A DNA stretch of 28,436 nt, taken from positions 1-28,436 of the forward strand of contig JAJECB010000015.1 in NCBI GenBank assembly GCA_022822245.1, written 5' to 3'. The position numbers and the translations under genes are program-made. Below are positions 1-8,484 of this stretch, piece by piece. This stretch comes from Gammaproteobacteria bacterium (lineage in GTDB: Bacteria > Pseudomonadota > Gammaproteobacteria > HK1). Numbering within the stretch: position 1 is the first letter of the stretch; every line of letters begins with the position of its first letter. Under the pieces are notes generated by a model. It made no database searches, was not told the origin of the DNA, and was given only the letters and a program-made list of their open reading frames with translations.

Positions 1-137
1 GGCCGCGGCGGCTCGAAGCGGTCAAGCAGGAAGCGGATGCGAGGGGCGTGTTCGGGGTGCCGGGCTACCTGGTCGGCGACGAGCTCTTCTGGGGCGCGGA
101 GCGCCTCGACCGGGTAGCGGAGCGCCTCGGCGTCTGA
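1..137 (+). CDS. DsbA-family / 2-hydroxychromene-2-carboxylate isomerase-like protein (3' end only)
   Basis: The frame opening at base 3 reads 44 residues to a TGA at 135-137; the 5' part lies outside the window. The visible tail contains GVFGVPGYLVGDELFWGAER followed by LDRVAERLGV. A Val-Pro pair after GVFG and a 'GDELFWG.ERLD' ending are typical of the C-terminus of the thioredoxin-fold DsbA family, closest in my recollection to 2-hydroxychromene-2-carboxylate isomerases, which use glutathione in aromatic degradation. The catalytic N-terminus is not visible, so a DsbA-type oxidoreductase is equally possible. It is the only plus-strand gene and converges on rplQ with a 112-bp spacer. It is probably functionally unrelated to the ribosomal cluster and marks its downstream boundary. 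Confidence 0.72.
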   Translation, partial: PRRLEAVKQEADARGVFGVPGYLVGDELFWGAERLDRVAERLGV

Positions 138-249
138 CGCCCGTCCCCCCTGCCGGGTGCTTCTCGCGAACCCGGCTTCCATCACGCAAGCTTCATGCCG
201 CGGTCGCCGCTCCGCTCGCGGGGGCACGAAAGTCGGTGACTCCCGCGCG
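138..249. terminator. Convergent intergenic spacer with two stem-loops (candidate end of the cluster)
   Basis: This spacer separates the 3' ends of the plus-strand gene and rplQ. Two inverted repeats are visible. At 152-158/170-176 a 7-bp perfect stem GCCGGGT/ACCCGGC encloses 11 nt. At 217-222/242-247 a 6-bp stem CGCGGG/CCCGCG lies a few bases beyond the rplQ stop. Neither is followed by a proper U-tract on either strand, so these are not canonical intrinsic terminators. They may be 3'-end stabilising hairpins or part of a Rho-dependent end. In DNA this GC-rich such stems also arise by chance. Confidence 0.35.
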
Positions 250-630
250 TTATTCCTCTTCTTCGACCTCGACCGGCCGATCGACCAGCTCGACCACCGC
301 CATCGGGGCGGCGTCACCGGCCCGGTACCCGTTCCGCAGGATGCGCACGTACCCGCCCGGGCGCTCGCGGTAGCGCGGCCCGAGCTCGTTGAAGAGCTTG
401 GTCACCGCCGCGCGGCTCCGGATCCGGTTGAACGCCAGCCGGCGCCGCGAGTGATGGTCCTGCTTGGCGAGGGTGATGAGCGGCTCCACGACTCGGCGCA
501 GCTCCTTCGCCTTGGGCACCGTGGTCCGGATCATCTCGTGGTCCACGAGCGACACCGCCATGTTGCGGAACATCGCCTTGCGGTGGGCGGAGGTTCGACT
601 GAGGTGGCGGCCGCTCTTTCTGTGTCGCAT
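250..630 (-). CDS. rplQ: Large ribosomal subunit protein L17
   Basis: The product has 126 residues, the usual size for L17, and starts [20 protein letters not shown], the conserved N-terminus. It binds 23S rRNA near the polypeptide exit side of the 50S subunit. The central region ([19 protein letters not shown]) and the [22 protein letters not shown] end are also family-typical; the tail is acidic (EVEEEE). The ATG is preceded by GAGGAG with 9-nt spacing. It is the last gene of the alpha cluster, 26 bp after rpoA, and is presumably co-transcribed with it. A longer open frame upstream is only antisense/shadow reading through rpoA, so this ATG is clear. Confidence 0.98.
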   Translation of the reverse strand: MRHRKSGRHLSRTSAHRKAMFRNMAVSLVDHEMIRTTVPKAKELRRVVEPLITLAKQDHHSRRRLAFNRIRSRAAVTKLFNELGPRYRERPGGYVRILRNGYRAGDAAPMAVVELVDRPVEVEEEE

Positions 631-656
631 GGCGGGGGACTCCTCGACGGGCGTCG

Positions 657-1667
657 TCAGACTTCGGCCCGCAACGGACCGGGTTGCTCCTGCAGGTAGT
701 CCACGGGCGGCCAGCTCTCGAGCTTCATCCCGAGCGAGAGTCCCTGCTCGGCCAGCACCGTCTTGATCTCGGTGAGCGACTTCTTGCCGAGGTTCGGCGT
801 GCGAAGGAGGTCGGTCTCCGTGCGCTGGATGAGGTCGCCGACCCGCTCGATGCCTTCGGCCTTCAGGCAGTTCGCCGAGCGCACGGTCAGCTCGAGCTCG
901 TCGACCTTGCGAAGCAGCCCCGGGTCCATGTCCGCGGAGTGCCGCCCCCCTGCCGAGTCCGCGGCCAGATCCGGAGCGGAAAACGCGGAAAGGAGGTTCT
1001 GGAGCTGGCTCGATGCGTAGCGGACCGCATACTCGGGATCGATCGTCCCGTTCGTCTCGACCTCCAGCACGAGCTTGTCGAGATCGGTGCGCTGCTCCAC
1101 GCGGGCGCTCTCGACCTGGTAGCTGACCCGACGCACGGGGGAATAGGAGGCATCCAGGGGAAGACGCCCGATGAGCCGCTCGGAGTCGTCGGGGTCGATG
1201 CGCGCGGACGCGGGCTCGTAGCCCCTGCCGATCGCCACCCGCATGGTCATGGAGAGCTCGCCTTCCTTCATCAGGTGCGCGATCACGTGATCGGGATTGG
1301 CGACCTCCACGTCGTGTCCGACCTCGATGTCTCCCGCGCGGAGCACGCAGGGTCCCCTCGCGCTCACCGACAGCGCGGCCTCGCTGCGGGCGTTCGTGCG
1401 GACCGCGATCTCCTTGAGATTGAGCAGGATCTCGGTCACGTCCTCCTGTACGCCCTCCATCGTGGAGTATTCGTGAAGCACGCCGTCGATCTGGACTTCC
1501 ACGATCGCGCAGCCCGGCATCGACGACAGCAGCATCCGCCGCAATGCGTTCCCGAGGGTGTGTCCGAAACCTCGATCGAGGGGCTCGAGGGTGATTCGGG
1601 CCGCATTGGGACCAAGCTGTCGAACTTCCAGCCGGGGTCTCAGCAGTTCGGGGGCGCTTGCCTGCAT
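657..1667 (-). CDS. rpoA: DNA-directed RNA polymerase subunit alpha
   Basis: The product has 336 residues (E. coli 329). The dimer assembles beta and beta' and contacts UP elements and activators. The N-terminal domain (about 1-235) contains the dimerisation motif [20 protein letters not shown] at 27-46. A variable linker (about 235-250) precedes the C-terminal helix-hairpin-helix domain, with [14 protein letters not shown] around 258-271; R263 corresponds to the DNA-binding E. coli R265. [12 protein letters not shown] and [10 protein letters not shown] complete the domain. The ATG at 1667 follows a GGGAG Shine-Dalgarno. It sits between rpsD and rplQ, as in gammaproteobacterial alpha operons, which ties RNA polymerase synthesis to ribosome synthesis. 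Confidence 0.98.
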   Translation of the reverse strand: MQASAPELLRPRLEVRQLGPNAARITLEPLDRGFGHTLGNALRRMLLSSMPGCAIVEVQIDGVLHEYSTMEGVQEDVTEILLNLKEIAVRTNARSEAALSVSARGPCVLRAGDIEVGHDVEVANPDHVIAHLMKEGELSMTMRVAIGRGYEPASARIDPDDSERLIGRLPLDASYSPVRRVSYQVESARVEQRTDLDKLVLEVETNGTIDPEYAVRYASSQLQNLLSAFSAPDLAADSAGGRHSADMDPGLLRKVDELELTVRSANCLKAEGIERVGDLIQRTETDLLRTPNLGKKSLTEIKTVLAEQGLSLGMKLESWPPVDYLQEQPGPLRAEV

Positions 1668-1737
1668 TTTCTCTCCCGCCCGAGGGCATCCACGGCCCCG
1701 GGAACGTTTCCAAGTGGTGGCGTCTCGCGACCGAGGT

Positions 1738-2370
1738 CTACTTCGAGTAGAGCTCCACGACGAGCTGTTCCTGGATGTCCGGCGGCAGCTCGCTGCGCTC
1801 GGGGACGTGGAGAAACACGCCCTCGAGCTTCTTGATGTCGACGTCGACCCAGCCGGAGAATCCGTACTGCTCGGCGATCTCGATGCTTTCGACGATGCGG
1901 GCCTGCTTCTTCGCCTTCTCGCGCACCGCGACCAGGTCTCCGGGGTCCACGAGGTACGACGGGATGTTGACGACCCGGCCGTTCACCGTGATCGCCTTGT
2001 GCGACACGAGCTGCCGCGATTCGGCCCGGGTGGAGCCGTATCCCATGCGGTACACCACGTTGTCGAGCCGGCGTTCGAGGAGCTGCAGCAGGTTCTCGCC
2101 GGTCGCGCCCTTGCGCCTCGCCGCCATGCGGTAGTAGTTGCGGAACGGCTTCTCCAGGACCCCGTAGAGCCGCCGGAGCTTCTGCTTCTCACGAAGCTGA
2201 AGTGCGTAGTCGGTCTGGCGGGCGCGGGGGCGACGGCGCCCGATCCCGTGCTGCCCGGGAGGATTCTCGAACCGACACTTGGCCTCGATCGAGCGCCCCC
2301 GCTGCTTGAGAAAGAGATCGGTACCCTCGCGGCGGCTCAGGCGGCACTTTGGGCCGAGGTATCTCGCCAT
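1738..2370 (-). CDS. rpsD: Small ribosomal subunit protein S4
   Basis: The product has 210 residues (E. coli 206) and begins [20 protein letters not shown]. It is a primary 16S rRNA binder that nucleates the 30S body and, in E. coli, is the alpha-operon translational repressor. [10 protein letters not shown] is seen near residue 35. The S4 RNA-binding domain lies about 95-160, with [12 protein letters not shown] and [18 protein letters not shown]; the C-terminus is VVELYSK. Only single cysteines (C9, C32) occur near the N-terminus, so it is the zinc-free form. The ATG is preceded by AGGAG with 10-nt spacing, and this Shine-Dalgarno lies inside a 10-bp tandem repeat (2375-2410). Confidence 0.98.
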   Translation of the reverse strand: MARYLGPKCRLSRREGTDLFLKQRGRSIEAKCRFENPPGQHGIGRRRPRARQTDYALQLREKQKLRRLYGVLEKPFRNYYRMAARRKGATGENLLQLLERRLDNVVYRMGYGSTRAESRQLVSHKAITVNGRVVNIPSYLVDPGDLVAVREKAKKQARIVESIEIAEQYGFSGWVDVDIKKLEGVFLHVPERSELPPDIQEQLVVELYSK

Positions 2371-2374
2371 CGTG

Positions 2375-2410
2375 TGATTGCTCCTGATTGCGCCTGATTG
2401 CGCCTGATTG
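2375..2410. repeat. 10-bp tandem repeat in the rpsK-rpsD spacer
   Basis: The plus strand reads TGATTGCTCC, TGATTGCGCC, TGATTGCGCC, TGATTG: 3.6 head-to-tail copies of a 10-mer, filling most of the 54-bp spacer. On the transcribed strand the units are CAATCAGGMG. The copy nearest rpsD carries A in place of C, which creates the AGGAG Shine-Dalgarno of rpsD at 2381-2385. The other copies read CAGGCG and are weaker ribosome-binding matches. Confidence 0.9.
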
Positions 2411-2424
2411 CTACCGGGGGGAGG

Positions 2425-2817
2425 TCAGACCCGGCGCTTCTTCGGCGGACGGCAGCCGTTGTGGGGCATGGGCGTCGCGTCGGTGATGCTCATGATCCGG
2501 AAGCCCTTGCCGTGCAGGGCTCGAACCGCGGACTCCCGGCCGGGTCCCGGTCCCTTGACCCGCACGTCCAGGTTCTGCATCCCGAACTCCTTGACCATGT
2601 CGCCGACCCGGGTCGCGGCCACCTGCGCCGCGAACGGGGTGCTCTTGCGCGAGCCGCGAAATCCGCTCCCGCCGGCGGTGGCCCACGCGAGCGCATTGCC
2701 CTGCCGATCGGTGATCGTGATGATGGTGTTGTTGAACGATGCATGGATGTGCGCCACGCCGTCCGCGATATCGCGGCGGATGCGCCGGCGGGTACGTGCC
2801 TTCGGTCGGGTCGCCAT
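2425..2817 (-). CDS. rpsK: Small ribosomal subunit protein S11
   Basis: The product has 130 residues, close to the E. coli length (129). S11 forms part of the 30S platform near the mRNA exit and E site. Conserved segments include [38 protein letters not shown] and the C-terminal [12 protein letters not shown]; the Asn-Gly there (N120) matches the site known to form isoaspartate in E. coli. The N-terminus [15 protein letters not shown] is short and basic, as usual. It follows rpsM with a 5-bp gap, in the standard S13-S11-S4-alpha-L17 order. Confidence 0.98.
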   Translation of the reverse strand: MATRPKARTRRRIRRDIADGVAHIHASFNNTIITITDRQGNALAWATAGGSGFRGSRKSTPFAAQVAATRVGDMVKEFGMQNLDVRVKGPGPGRESAVRALHGKGFRIMSITDATPMPHNGCRPPKKRRV

Positions 2818-2822
2818 GTCGG

Positions 2823-3179
2823 TTACTTGCGGATGGGACGGCGCGGACCCTTGCGGGTGCGTCCGTTCGTGTGCGTGCGCTGCCCGCGCACGGGGAGGCT
2901 GCGGCGATGGCGCAGCCCGCGATAGCAGCCGAGATCCATGAGCCGCTTGATGCTCATTCCGACCTCCCGACGGAGATCGCCTTCGATGGTGTACCGGCTC
3001 ACCTCGGCCCGGATCTTCTCGAGCTCGGGCTCGGCAAGGTCCTTGACCGCGACGCTGGGATTGACACCGGTCGCCTCGCAAATCGCGAGCGACCGGGACC
3101 GGCCGATACCGAAGATCTCGGTAAGGGACACCCAGACGTGCTTGCGGTCCGAAACGTTGATTCCCGCGATACGCGCCAT
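2823..3179 (-). CDS. rpsM: Small ribosomal subunit protein S13
   Basis: The product has 118 residues, exactly typical. S13 sits in the 30S head and contributes to intersubunit bridges and contact with P-site t[23 protein letters not shown] opens the protein; the helix-two-turn-helix region includes [16 protein letters not shown]. The basic C-terminal tail [20 protein letters not shown] ends in [11 protein letters not shown]. The gap to rpmJ upstream is only 7 nt, so the long structured S4-responsive leader that precedes rpsM in E. coli cannot be present in that form. The next gene, rpsK, starts 5 nt downstream. Confidence 0.98.
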   Translation of the reverse strand: MARIAGINVSDRKHVWVSLTEIFGIGRSRSLAICEATGVNPSVAVKDLAEPELEKIRAEVSRYTIEGDLRREVGMSIKRLMDLGCYRGLRHRRSLPVRGQRTHTNGRTRKGPRRPIRK

Positions 3180-3186
3180 AACTCGT

Positions 3187-3300
3187 TCAGCCCTGTCGTT
3201 GCTTGTGCCGGGGGTCCGTACAGATGACCCGCACGACCCGTTTTCTCCGCACGATCTTGCAGTTGCGGCACATACGCTTCACCGAAGCCCGGACTTTCAT
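3187..3300 (-). CDS. rpmJ: Large ribosomal subunit protein L36 (zinc-binding form)
   Basis: The product has 37 residues and starts [21 protein letters not shown]36 is the smallest 50S protein. Cys11, Cys14, Cys27 and His32 form the CxxC...C....H zinc ribbon of the 'C+' paralogue; the alternative zinc-free paralogue would lack these. It lies between secY and rpsM, the usual place in gammaproteobacteria, with no infA beside it. The ATG is preceded by GGGGAGAG with about 5-nt spacing. Confidence 0.97.
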   Translation of the reverse strand: MKVRASVKRMCRNCKIVRRKRVVRVICTDPRHKQRQG

Positions 3301-3368
3301 CTCACTCTCCCCGGCCAACTGCCGATTCGGTTCCGCATGCCTGCCCGTGCCGGCTCCCGCCGACCGGC

Positions 3369-4730
3369 CTACCGCACCACCCCGGTGCGCCCGTAGCCCC
3401 GGAGGTTCGCCTTGCGGAGCAACCCCTCGTGCTGGTGCGACATCATGTGCGCCTGCACCTGACCCATGAAGTCCATCACCACGACGACGATGATGAGCAG
3501 CGAGGTGCCGCCGAAGTAGAACGGTACGGACCACTGGACGATCAGGAACTCCGGGAGCAGGCACACCGCCGTGATGTAGGCGGCACCGGCGACCGTGAGC
3601 CGGGTCATCACCGTGTCGATGTGCCGGGCGGTCTGCTCGCCGGGACGCACCCCCGGGATGAACGCGCCGGACCGCTTGAGGTTGTCGGCGGTGTCGCGCG
3701 GATTGAACACGAGGGCGGTATAGAAGAAACAGAAGAAGATGATCGCGACCGCGTAGCAGAGCACGTACAGCGGCTGGCCGGGGGACAGGGTGGTGGCGAT
3801 GTCGCCGAGCCAGCCGAGCCCCTCGGAGCTCCCGAACCAGCCCCCGAGGGTCGCCGGGAACAGGATGATGCTCGACGCGAAGATCGGCGGGATCACCCCG
3901 GCCATGTTGAGCTTGAGCGGCAGGTGGCTGGTCTGGCCGGCGTACATCCGCCTTCCGACCTGGCGTTTTGCGTAGTTGACGGTGATCCGCCGCTGGCCGC
4001 GCTCCACGAACACCACGAAGCCGGTCACCGCGAGGGCGAGAGCGAGGAGAAGCAGGACGAGAAGCACGTGCAGCTCCCCGATCCGCGCAAGCTCCAGGGT
4101 GCCGCCGACGGCGGAGGGAAGCCCGGCCACGATGCCCGCGAAGATGATGATCGAGATCCCGTTGCCGATCCCGCGCTCGCTCACCTGCTCGCCGAGCCAC
4201 ATGAGGAAGATGGTGCCGGTCACCAGGGTCACCACGGTGGTGATCCGGAACCCGAGGCCCGCGGCGAGGACCACCGGCGCCCCGCCCGCACTCTGCGTCT
4301 CGAGCGCGATGGCGACCCCGAGGGCCTGGAAGGTGGCGAGCATCACCGTGCCGTAGCGCGTGTACTGGGTGATCTTGCGGCGCCCCTGCTCGCCTTCCTT
4401 CTTGAGCTGCTCGAGCTTCGGATGCACCACGGACAGAAGCTGCATGATGATCGCGGCGGAGATGTACGGCATGATGCCGATCGCGAAGATCGAGAACCGG
4501 CTCAGGGCCCCGCCCGAGAACATGTTGAACATGTCGAGGATCGTCCCGCGCTGCTGCTCGAAGAGTGCTTCGAGCGCGACCGGGTCGATGCCGGGCACGG
4601 GAATGAAGGAGCCGATCCGGAAGATGAGGATCGCACCGAGGACGAACAGCAGCCGGTGGCGCAGCTCCGACATCTTCCCGCCCCCGAGGGACGGGCGGCC
4701 GCGCGCGGACTCGATCGCGCGCCGGGCCAT
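3369..4730 (-). CDS. secY: Protein translocase channel subunit SecY
   Basis: The product has 453 residues (E. coli 443) and forms the inner-membrane channel with SecE and SecG. Ten hydrophobic segments are apparent; the first is at about 25-42 ([20 protein letters not shown]). The plug region [20 protein letters not shown] follows at about 68-87. The [16 protein letters not shown] motif and the cytosolic loop [16 protein letters not shown] are conserved. A later cytosolic loop reads [20 protein letters not shown], and the C-terminus is YGRTGVVR. The ATG shares one base with the rplO stop (TGATG), so coupling is likely. The homologous N-terminal extension ([12 protein letters not shown]) supports this start over an internal Met at residue 20. 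Confidence 0.97.
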   Translation of the reverse strand: MARRAIESARGRPSLGGGKMSELRHRLLFVLGAILIFRIGSFIPVPGIDPVALEALFEQQRGTILDMFNMFSGGALSRFSIFAIGIMPYISAAIIMQLLSVVHPKLEQLKKEGEQGRRKITQYTRYGTVMLATFQALGVAIALETQSAGGAPVVLAAGLGFRITTVVTLVTGTIFLMWLGEQVSERGIGNGISIIIFAGIVAGLPSAVGGTLELARIGELHVLLVLLLLALALAVTGFVVFVERGQRRITVNYAKRQVGRRMYAGQTSHLPLKLNMAGVIPPIFASSIILFPATLGGWFGSSEGLGWLGDIATTLSPGQPLYVLCYAVAIIFFCFFYTALVFNPRDTADNLKRSGAFIPGVRPGEQTARHIDTVMTRLTVAGAAYITAVCLLPEFLIVQWSVPFYFGGTSLLIIVVVVMDFMGQVQAHMMSHQHEGLLRKANLRGYGRTGVVR

Positions 4731-5164
4731 CAGGCGTTCACCGTTCCACCGGCCGCCTCGAGGACGGCCCGTGCCCCGGCGGTCACCCCGACGCCGTTCA
4801 CGGTGAACGCCCGGCCGGCTTCACCGCCCGCGATAATCTTGATCCGCTTCGCGCGCCGCTTGACGAGTCCCGCCGCCTTGAGCCGCTCCGGGCTCACCTC
4901 GTCTCCGTCCAGCCGGGCCAGCGATCCGACCTTGACTTCGTCGTTGAACGGCGCCTTGCGCGACGTGAACCCGAGCTTCGGAAGACGCCGCTGCAGGGGC
5001 ATCTGACCGCCTTCGAACCCGGCCGCCACGCCGCCCCCGGAGCGCGACTTCTGGCCCTTCTGCCCGCGTCCGCAGGTCTTTCCGGAGCCCGATCCACGGC
5101 CCCGGCCGACCCGCCGGCTCGCGCGCCGGGCCCCCGGGGCCGGCTTGAGATCGTTGAGCCTCAT
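4730..5164 (-). CDS. rplO: Large ribosomal subunit protein L15
   Basis: The product has 144 residues, as in E. coli. L15 is a late-assembling 50S protein that threads a long basic extension into 23S r[23 protein letters not shown] is followed by the Gly/Arg-rich [20 protein letters not shown] and the SRSGGG...[14 protein letters not shown] signature. The C-terminal globular part contains [20 protein letters not shown] and ends AAGGTVNA. An upstream in-frame extension to 5281 is rejected because it overlaps rpmD and lacks homology. The ATG overlaps the rpmD stop as ATGA, and its own stop overlaps the secY start by one base. Confidence 0.98.
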   Translation of the reverse strand: MRLNDLKPAPGARRASRRVGRGRGSGSGKTCGRGQKGQKSRSGGGVAAGFEGGQMPLQRRLPKLGFTSRKAPFNDEVKVGSLARLDGDEVSPERLKAAGLVKRRAKRIKIIAGGEAGRAFTVNGVGVTAGARAVLEAAGGTVNA

Positions 5165-5361
5165 TGCACTTCCTCGACCTTGAGCATGTAGGAGACCTTC
5201 CTGATCATCCCCCGGGTACACGGGGTGTCCTCCACCTCCACGGTATGGTGCATTCGCCGCAAACCAAGTCCCCGCACGCACGCCTGGTGCCGCTTCAGCC
5301 GCCCGTGCATGCTGCGCACGAGGGTCACCCGGACCCGTCCCGGTGTCTTCTTCGCCGCCAT
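5161..5361 (-). CDS. rpmD: Large ribosomal subunit protein L30
   Basis: The product has 66 residues (E. coli 59) with the ferredoxin-like L30 core. [20 protein letters not shown] is followed by [18 protein letters not shown], the classic central motif, and [15 protein letters not shown]. The few extra residues are at the N-terminus (MAAKKTPG). It lies between rpsE (16-bp gap) and rplO (4-nt overlap) as in all proteobacterial spc operons. The ATG at 5361 is the only start close to the homologous N-terminus. Confidence 0.97.
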   Translation of the reverse strand: MAAKKTPGRVRVTLVRSMHGRLKRHQACVRGLGLRRMHHTVEVEDTPCTRGMIRKVSYMLKVEEVQ

Positions 5362-5377
5362 CGTCCGACCCCGCGCG

Positions 5378-5896
5378 TCAGCCGGTGATCTCTTCGAGCG
5401 CCTTGCCGCGCTTCGCGGCAATGACCGAGGGATCGGCCATCTCGGACAGCCCGCGCACCGTCGCCCGCACCACATTGATGGGATTGTTGGAGCCGATGCA
5501 CTTGGCGAGCACGTCGCGCACCCCGACGACCTCGAACACCGCCCGCATCGCGCCGCCGGCGATGATCCCGGTTCCCTCCGACGCCGGCTTCATGTAGACC
5601 TTCGCCGAGCCGTGGCGGGCGGTCACCGCGTACTGGAGGGTCCCGCCCTTGAGCGGCACCCGCACCATGGATTTGCGGGCGGACTCCATCGCCTTCTGGA
5701 TGGCGACCGGCACCTCACGCGCCTTGCCGCGGCCGAGCCCCACCCGGCCCTTGCCGTCGCCCACCACCGTCAGGGCGGAGAATCCGAACTGCCGGCCGCC
5801 CTTGACCACCTTCGCCACGCGGTTCACGTTCACGAGCTTCTCGAGGAGCTCGTCATCCCGCTCGCCGCCTCGGCCGGACCTCTGATACTGCGCCAT
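5378..5896 (-). CDS. rpsE: Small ribosomal subunit protein S5
   Basis: The product has 172 residues (E. coli 167). S5 lines the mRNA entry channel and contributes to decoding accuracy. The N-terminal double-stranded-RNA-binding-like domain (about 18-82) contains [20 protein letters not shown] and [20 protein letters not shown]. The C-terminal domain contains [20 protein letters not shown] and [21 protein letters not shown] in the N-terminal loop matches the spectinomycin-sensitive region, with no obvious resistance change. It is preceded by a 70-bp spacer with strong inverted repeats (see 5897-5966); AGGACAGGAAG lies directly before the ATG. Confidence 0.98.
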   Translation of the reverse strand: MAQYQRSGRGGERDDELLEKLVNVNRVAKVVKGGRQFGFSALTVVGDGKGRVGLGRGKAREVPVAIQKAMESARKSMVRVPLKGGTLQYAVTARHGSAKVYMKPASEGTGIIAGGAMRAVFEVVGVRDVLAKCIGSNNPINVVRATVRGLSEMADPSVIAAKRGKALEEITG

Positions 5897-5966
5897 CTTC
5901 CTGTCCTGTCCGCCGGCCGCGCGCCCTGGCGCGGCCCGATCGAAACCAAGCTCGAAACCGGGCCGG
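5897..5966 (-). promoter_or_regulatory. rplR-rpsE spacer with two mutually exclusive hairpins
   Basis: The spacer holds an 8-bp perfect stem GGCCGCGC/GCGCGGCC (5915-5922 and 5929-5936) with a 6-nt loop, about 18 nt from the rpsE start codon. A second possible stem pairs 5959-5964 with 5933-5938 (GGCCCG/CGGGCC on the transcribed strand) around two copies of GGTTTCGA. The two share 5933-5936, so they cannot form together. This is the geometry of a switchable leader, but very high GC makes chance pairing likely. No U-tract follows, so it is not a terminator. Confidence 0.3.
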
Positions 5967-6323
5967 CTAGAACTCCAGCCCGTGCTCGCGCGCCGCTTCC
6001 GCCAGCGCCTTCACCCGCCCATGGTACTTGTAGCCCGAGCGGTCGAAGGCGACCCGGCCGATTCCGGCCTTGCGCGCCCGCTCCGCGATCGCCTGCCCCA
6101 CCGCGGAAGCCGCCGTGACGTTCCCGCCACTCCCGTCGAGTCGCTCCCGAACCTCCTTGTCCAGGGTGGAGGCCGCGGCGAGCACCCGCGAGCCGTCCGG
6201 CTCGAACACCTGCGCGTAGATGTGACGCGGGGATCGATTCACGCTCAACCGGTGCACCCGCCGCCTGGCGATCGTCGCCCGGGTCCGGCGCGCGCGCCGC
6301 AGCCTCGCCTTCCTCTTGTCCAT
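5967..6323 (-). CDS. rplR: Large ribosomal subunit protein L18
   Basis: The product has 118 residues (E. coli 117). L18 binds 5S rRNA with L5 and L25 in the central protuberance. [20 protein letters not shown] is the basic RNA-binding start, followed by [40 protein letters not shown] and the near-invariant [20 protein letters not shown] complete the protein, which ends REHGLEF. It is 13 bp after rplF and is followed by a 70-bp spacer before rpsE, one of the longer gaps in the spc cluster. Confidence 0.98.
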   Translation of the reverse strand: MDKRKARLRRARRTRATIARRRVHRLSVNRSPRHIYAQVFEPDGSRVLAAASTLDKEVRERLDGSGGNVTAASAVGQAIAERARKAGIGRVAFDRSGYKYHGRVKALAEAAREHGLEF

Positions 6324-6336
6324 CACGCCTCGCCGC

Positions 6337-6882
6337 CTACTTCTTCTTCGCTTCCTTGCGGCGCACGATCTCGTCGGCGTAGCGCACCCCCTTGCCCTTG
6401 TAGGGTTCGGGGGGGCGGAAGCCGCGGATGACCGCCGCAACCTGGCCGACCTTCTGCTTGTCCACGCCGCGCACCACCACCTCGGTATTGCTGGTCGCCT
6501 CGACCGTCACCCCTTCCGGCGGGTCGAACTCGATGGGGTGCGAATAGCCGAGGGCCATGTTGAGGCGGCCGTCGTTCGACTGGGCACGATAGCCGACCCC
6601 CACGAGCTGCAGCCGCCGTTCGAACCCCGTGGTGACTCCGATCACCATGTTGTTGAGGAGCGACCGCGCGGTGCCGGCCTGGGCCACCGCCTCGCGGGTC
6701 TCTTCGCGCGGCTGGACCCGGATCTCGGCGCCGTCCTGCGAGGACACCTGCTCCAGCGCCACCGACGCGTGGAGGCAGTGGCGGATCGAGCCCCGCGCCC
6801 CCTTGACCTCCACCTCCCGGCCGTCGACGCGGACTTCGACGCCGCCGGGTACCGCTATGGGTGCTTTCGCGATCCGTGACAT
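6337..6882 (-). CDS. rplF: Large ribosomal subunit protein L6
   Basis: The product has 181 residues (E. coli 177). L6 has two related alpha/beta domains and lies at the base of the L7/L12 stalk near the sarcin-ricin loop. [20 protein letters not shown] opens domain 1. [20 protein letters not shown] and [20 protein letters not shown] mark the start of domain 2. The C-terminal signature is [20 protein letters not shown]. The start is separated from the rpsH stop by a single base (TGACATG), so translational coupling is likely. Confidence 0.98.
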   Translation of the reverse strand: MSRIAKAPIAVPGGVEVRVDGREVEVKGARGSIRHCLHASVALEQVSSQDGAEIRVQPREETREAVAQAGTARSLLNNMVIGVTTGFERRLQLVGVGYRAQSNDGRLNMALGYSHPIEFDPPEGVTVEATSNTEVVVRGVDKQKVGQVAAVIRGFRPPEPYKGKGVRYADEIVRRKEAKKK

Positions 6883-6883
6883 G

Positions 6884-7282
6884 TCAGGTCACCGTGCAGA
6901 GCACTTCGCCCCCGACCCCCTCGGCCCGGGCGGCTCGATCGGCCATGACGCCCCGGGAGGTCGAGACAACGGCGATGCCGAGCCCACCCATGACGACCGG
7001 CAGGTCGCCCTTTCCCCGGTATATCCGGAGGCCCGGGCGGCTCACCCGGTCGATCCTCGAGATCACCGGGCGGCCCTCGTGGTACTTGAGCCGGACCGAA
7101 AGAACGGGGTGGCCGCGGTCGCCCTCGGTCACCTCGAAATCGTGGATGTATCCCTCGTCGCGCAGCACCGTGGCAATCGACGCTTTCAGCTTCGAGGAGG
7201 GCATCGTCACCCGCAGGCGGCCGGCCGACTGGCCGTTGCGAATGCGGGTGAGCATGTCCGCCACCGGATCCTGGAGGCTCAT
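6884..7282 (-). CDS. rpsH: Small ribosomal subunit protein S8
   Basis: The product has 132 residues (E. coli 130). S8 is a primary 16S rRNA binder at helix 21 and is the spc-operon repressor in E. coli. [20 protein letters not shown] is the standard N-terminus. [20 protein letters not shown] and the C-terminal [14 protein letters not shown] form the conserved RNA-binding surface. It sits between rpsN (12-bp gap) and rplF (1-bp gap). Confidence 0.98.
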   Translation of the reverse strand: MSLQDPVADMLTRIRNGQSAGRLRVTMPSSKLKASIATVLRDEGYIHDFEVTEGDRGHPVLSVRLKYHEGRPVISRIDRVSRPGLRIYRGKGDLPVVMGGLGIAVVSTSRGVMADRAARAEGVGGEVLCTVT

Positions 7283-7294
7283 CGCCCGACTCCT

Positions 7295-7600
7295 CTACCA
7301 GCTCGCCTTGACCAGTCCCGGGATGTCGCCGCGCATCGCAGCTTCCCGCACCTTCGTCCGGGACAGCCCGAACTTCCGAACGAAACCGCGCGGACGCCCG
7401 GTGGCCCGGCACCGGTTGCGGAGCCGGGTCGGACTCGCGTTGCGAGGAAGCCGGTTGAGCGCCTCCTGCGCGGCGTACCGCTCCTCGTAGCTCGATTCCA
7501 CGCTGCGGATCGTCTTCTTGAGCTCGGCCCGCTTCTCGGCGTGCTTGGCGCTGAGCCGCACTCGCTTCGCTTCCCGGTTGATGACTGATTTCTTCGCCAT
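7295..7600 (-). CDS. rpsN: Small ribosomal subunit protein S14 (zinc-free, long form)
   Basis: The product has 101 residues, the length of the zinc-free 'C-' S14 of E. coli; the short zinc form has about 61. [20 protein letters not shown] opens it, and [20 protein letters not shown] replaces the CxxC zinc ribbon region. [20 protein letters not shown] and IPGLVKASW finish the protein. It binds the 30S head near S3 and S10. A longer in-frame N-terminal reading is possible (to 7645) but overlaps rplE and is not homologous. Confidence 0.98.
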   Translation of the reverse strand: MAKKSVINREAKRVRLSAKHAEKRAELKKTIRSVESSYEERYAAQEALNRLPRNASPTRLRNRCRATGRPRGFVRKFGLSRTKVREAAMRGDIPGLVKASW

Positions 7601-7613
7601 GGTCCTCAAGCCG

Positions 7614-8156
7614 TCAATTCGCCCGGAACGGAAACTTGAAGGCATCGAGGAGGGCCCGGCCTTCGTCGTCCGTGCGGGCGGAGGTCGTCAACGTCACGTC
7701 CAGCCCCCGGATCTTGTCGACTCGATCGAAGTCGATCTCCGGGAACGTAATCTGCTCGCGGATCCCCAGACTGTAGTTGCCCCGGCCGTCGAAGGCGCGG
7801 GGGCTGTACCCGCGGAAGTCGCGCACCCGCGGGATCACGACCGAAATGAGCCGGTCGAGGAACTCGTACATTCGCTCGCCGCGCAGGGTCACCTTGCACC
7901 CGATGGGCCAGCCTTCACGGATCTTGAACCCGGCCACGGACTTGCGCGCATGGGTGACGACGGGCTTCTGCCCGCTGATGAGGGTGAGGTCGGCGACCGC
8001 GCTCTCGAGCGCCTTGCGGTCGCTCGCGCCCTCGCCCACCCCCATGTTGAGGGTGATCTTGCGCAGCCTCGGCACCTGCATCACGCTGGAGTATTCGAAC
8101 CGCTCCACGAGCTCGCCGACCACCGTGTCCCGGTAGTGTTGCCGCAGCCGTGCCAT
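7614..8156 (-). CDS. rplE: Large ribosomal subunit protein L5
   Basis: The product has 180 residues (E. coli 179). L5 binds 5S rRNA and contacts P-site tRNA and S13 across the subunit interface. [20 protein letters not shown] leads to the signature [11 protein letters not shown] at about 34-44. ITGQK-equivalent [20 protein letters not shown] and the C-terminal [20 protein letters not shown] with DVTLTTSA are all present. The start follows the rplX stop by one base (TGACATG). Confidence 0.98.
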   Translation of the reverse strand: MARLRQHYRDTVVGELVERFEYSSVMQVPRLRKITLNMGVGEGASDRKALESAVADLTLISGQKPVVTHARKSVAGFKIREGWPIGCKVTLRGERMYEFLDRLISVVIPRVRDFRGYSPRAFDGRGNYSLGIREQITFPEIDFDRVDKIRGLDVTLTTSARTDDEGRALLDAFKFPFRAN

Positions 8157-8157
8157 G

Positions 8158-8481
8158 TCAGATGTCCACCACTTCGCCGTTGCTCTTGAAGTACCGAACC
8201 TTGCGGCCGTCCGCGAGGCTGCGGAAGCCCACCCGGTCCCCCTTCTGGGTCTCGGGGTTGTAGAGCAGCACGTTGGAGAGGTGGATCGGCCGTTCCTCTT
8301 CCACGATGCCGCCCGAGACGTTGCGCTGGGGGTTCGGCTTCATGTGCCGCTTGACGATGTTGACCCCGTCCACGAGGACCCGGGAATCCGGGTATACCCG
8401 CTGGACGGTGCCGCGGGTGCCCTTGTACTTGCCCGCGACCACCACGACCTCGTCGCCGCGACGAATCTTGCGCATGCCCAC
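8158..8481 (-). CDS. rplX: Large ribosomal subunit protein L24
   Basis: The product has 107 residues if translation begins at GTG 8481, or 105 from ATG 8475; E. coli L24 has 104. L24 is an assembly initiator of the 50S subunit near the exit tunnel. A KOW motif ([20 protein letters not shown]) lies near the N-terminus, followed by [27 protein letters not shown] and [19 protein letters not shown] prefer GTG 8481 because GGAGG (8493-8497) is 11 nt upstream of it but 17 nt from the ATG. Homology alone (M-x-K-I-R-R) would accept either. It starts 3 nt after the rplN stop. Confidence 0.96.
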   Translation of the reverse strand: MGMRKIRRGDEVVVVAGKYKGTRGTVQRVYPDSRVLVDGVNIVKRHMKPNPQRNVSGGIVEEERPIHLSNVLLYNPETQKGDRVGFRSLADGRKVRYFKSNGEVVDI

Positions 8482-8484
8482 GGG

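Noticed and set aside
250..1713. Extension of the rplQ frame upstream through rpoA
   Set aside because: The extra N-terminal part is an out-of-frame reading of rpoA; L17 starts at the ATG ending at 630 with a good Shine-Dalgarno.
1668..1737. Small inverted repeat GGAA/TTCC in the rpsD-rpoA spacer as a terminator
   Set aside because: The stem is 4 bp with no U-tract and rpoA follows in the same direction.
3187..4200. Extension of the rpmJ frame upstream into secY as one 337-residue protein
   Set aside because: The upstream part is Arg/Gly/His-rich shadow of secY; only the last 37 residues match a protein, L36.
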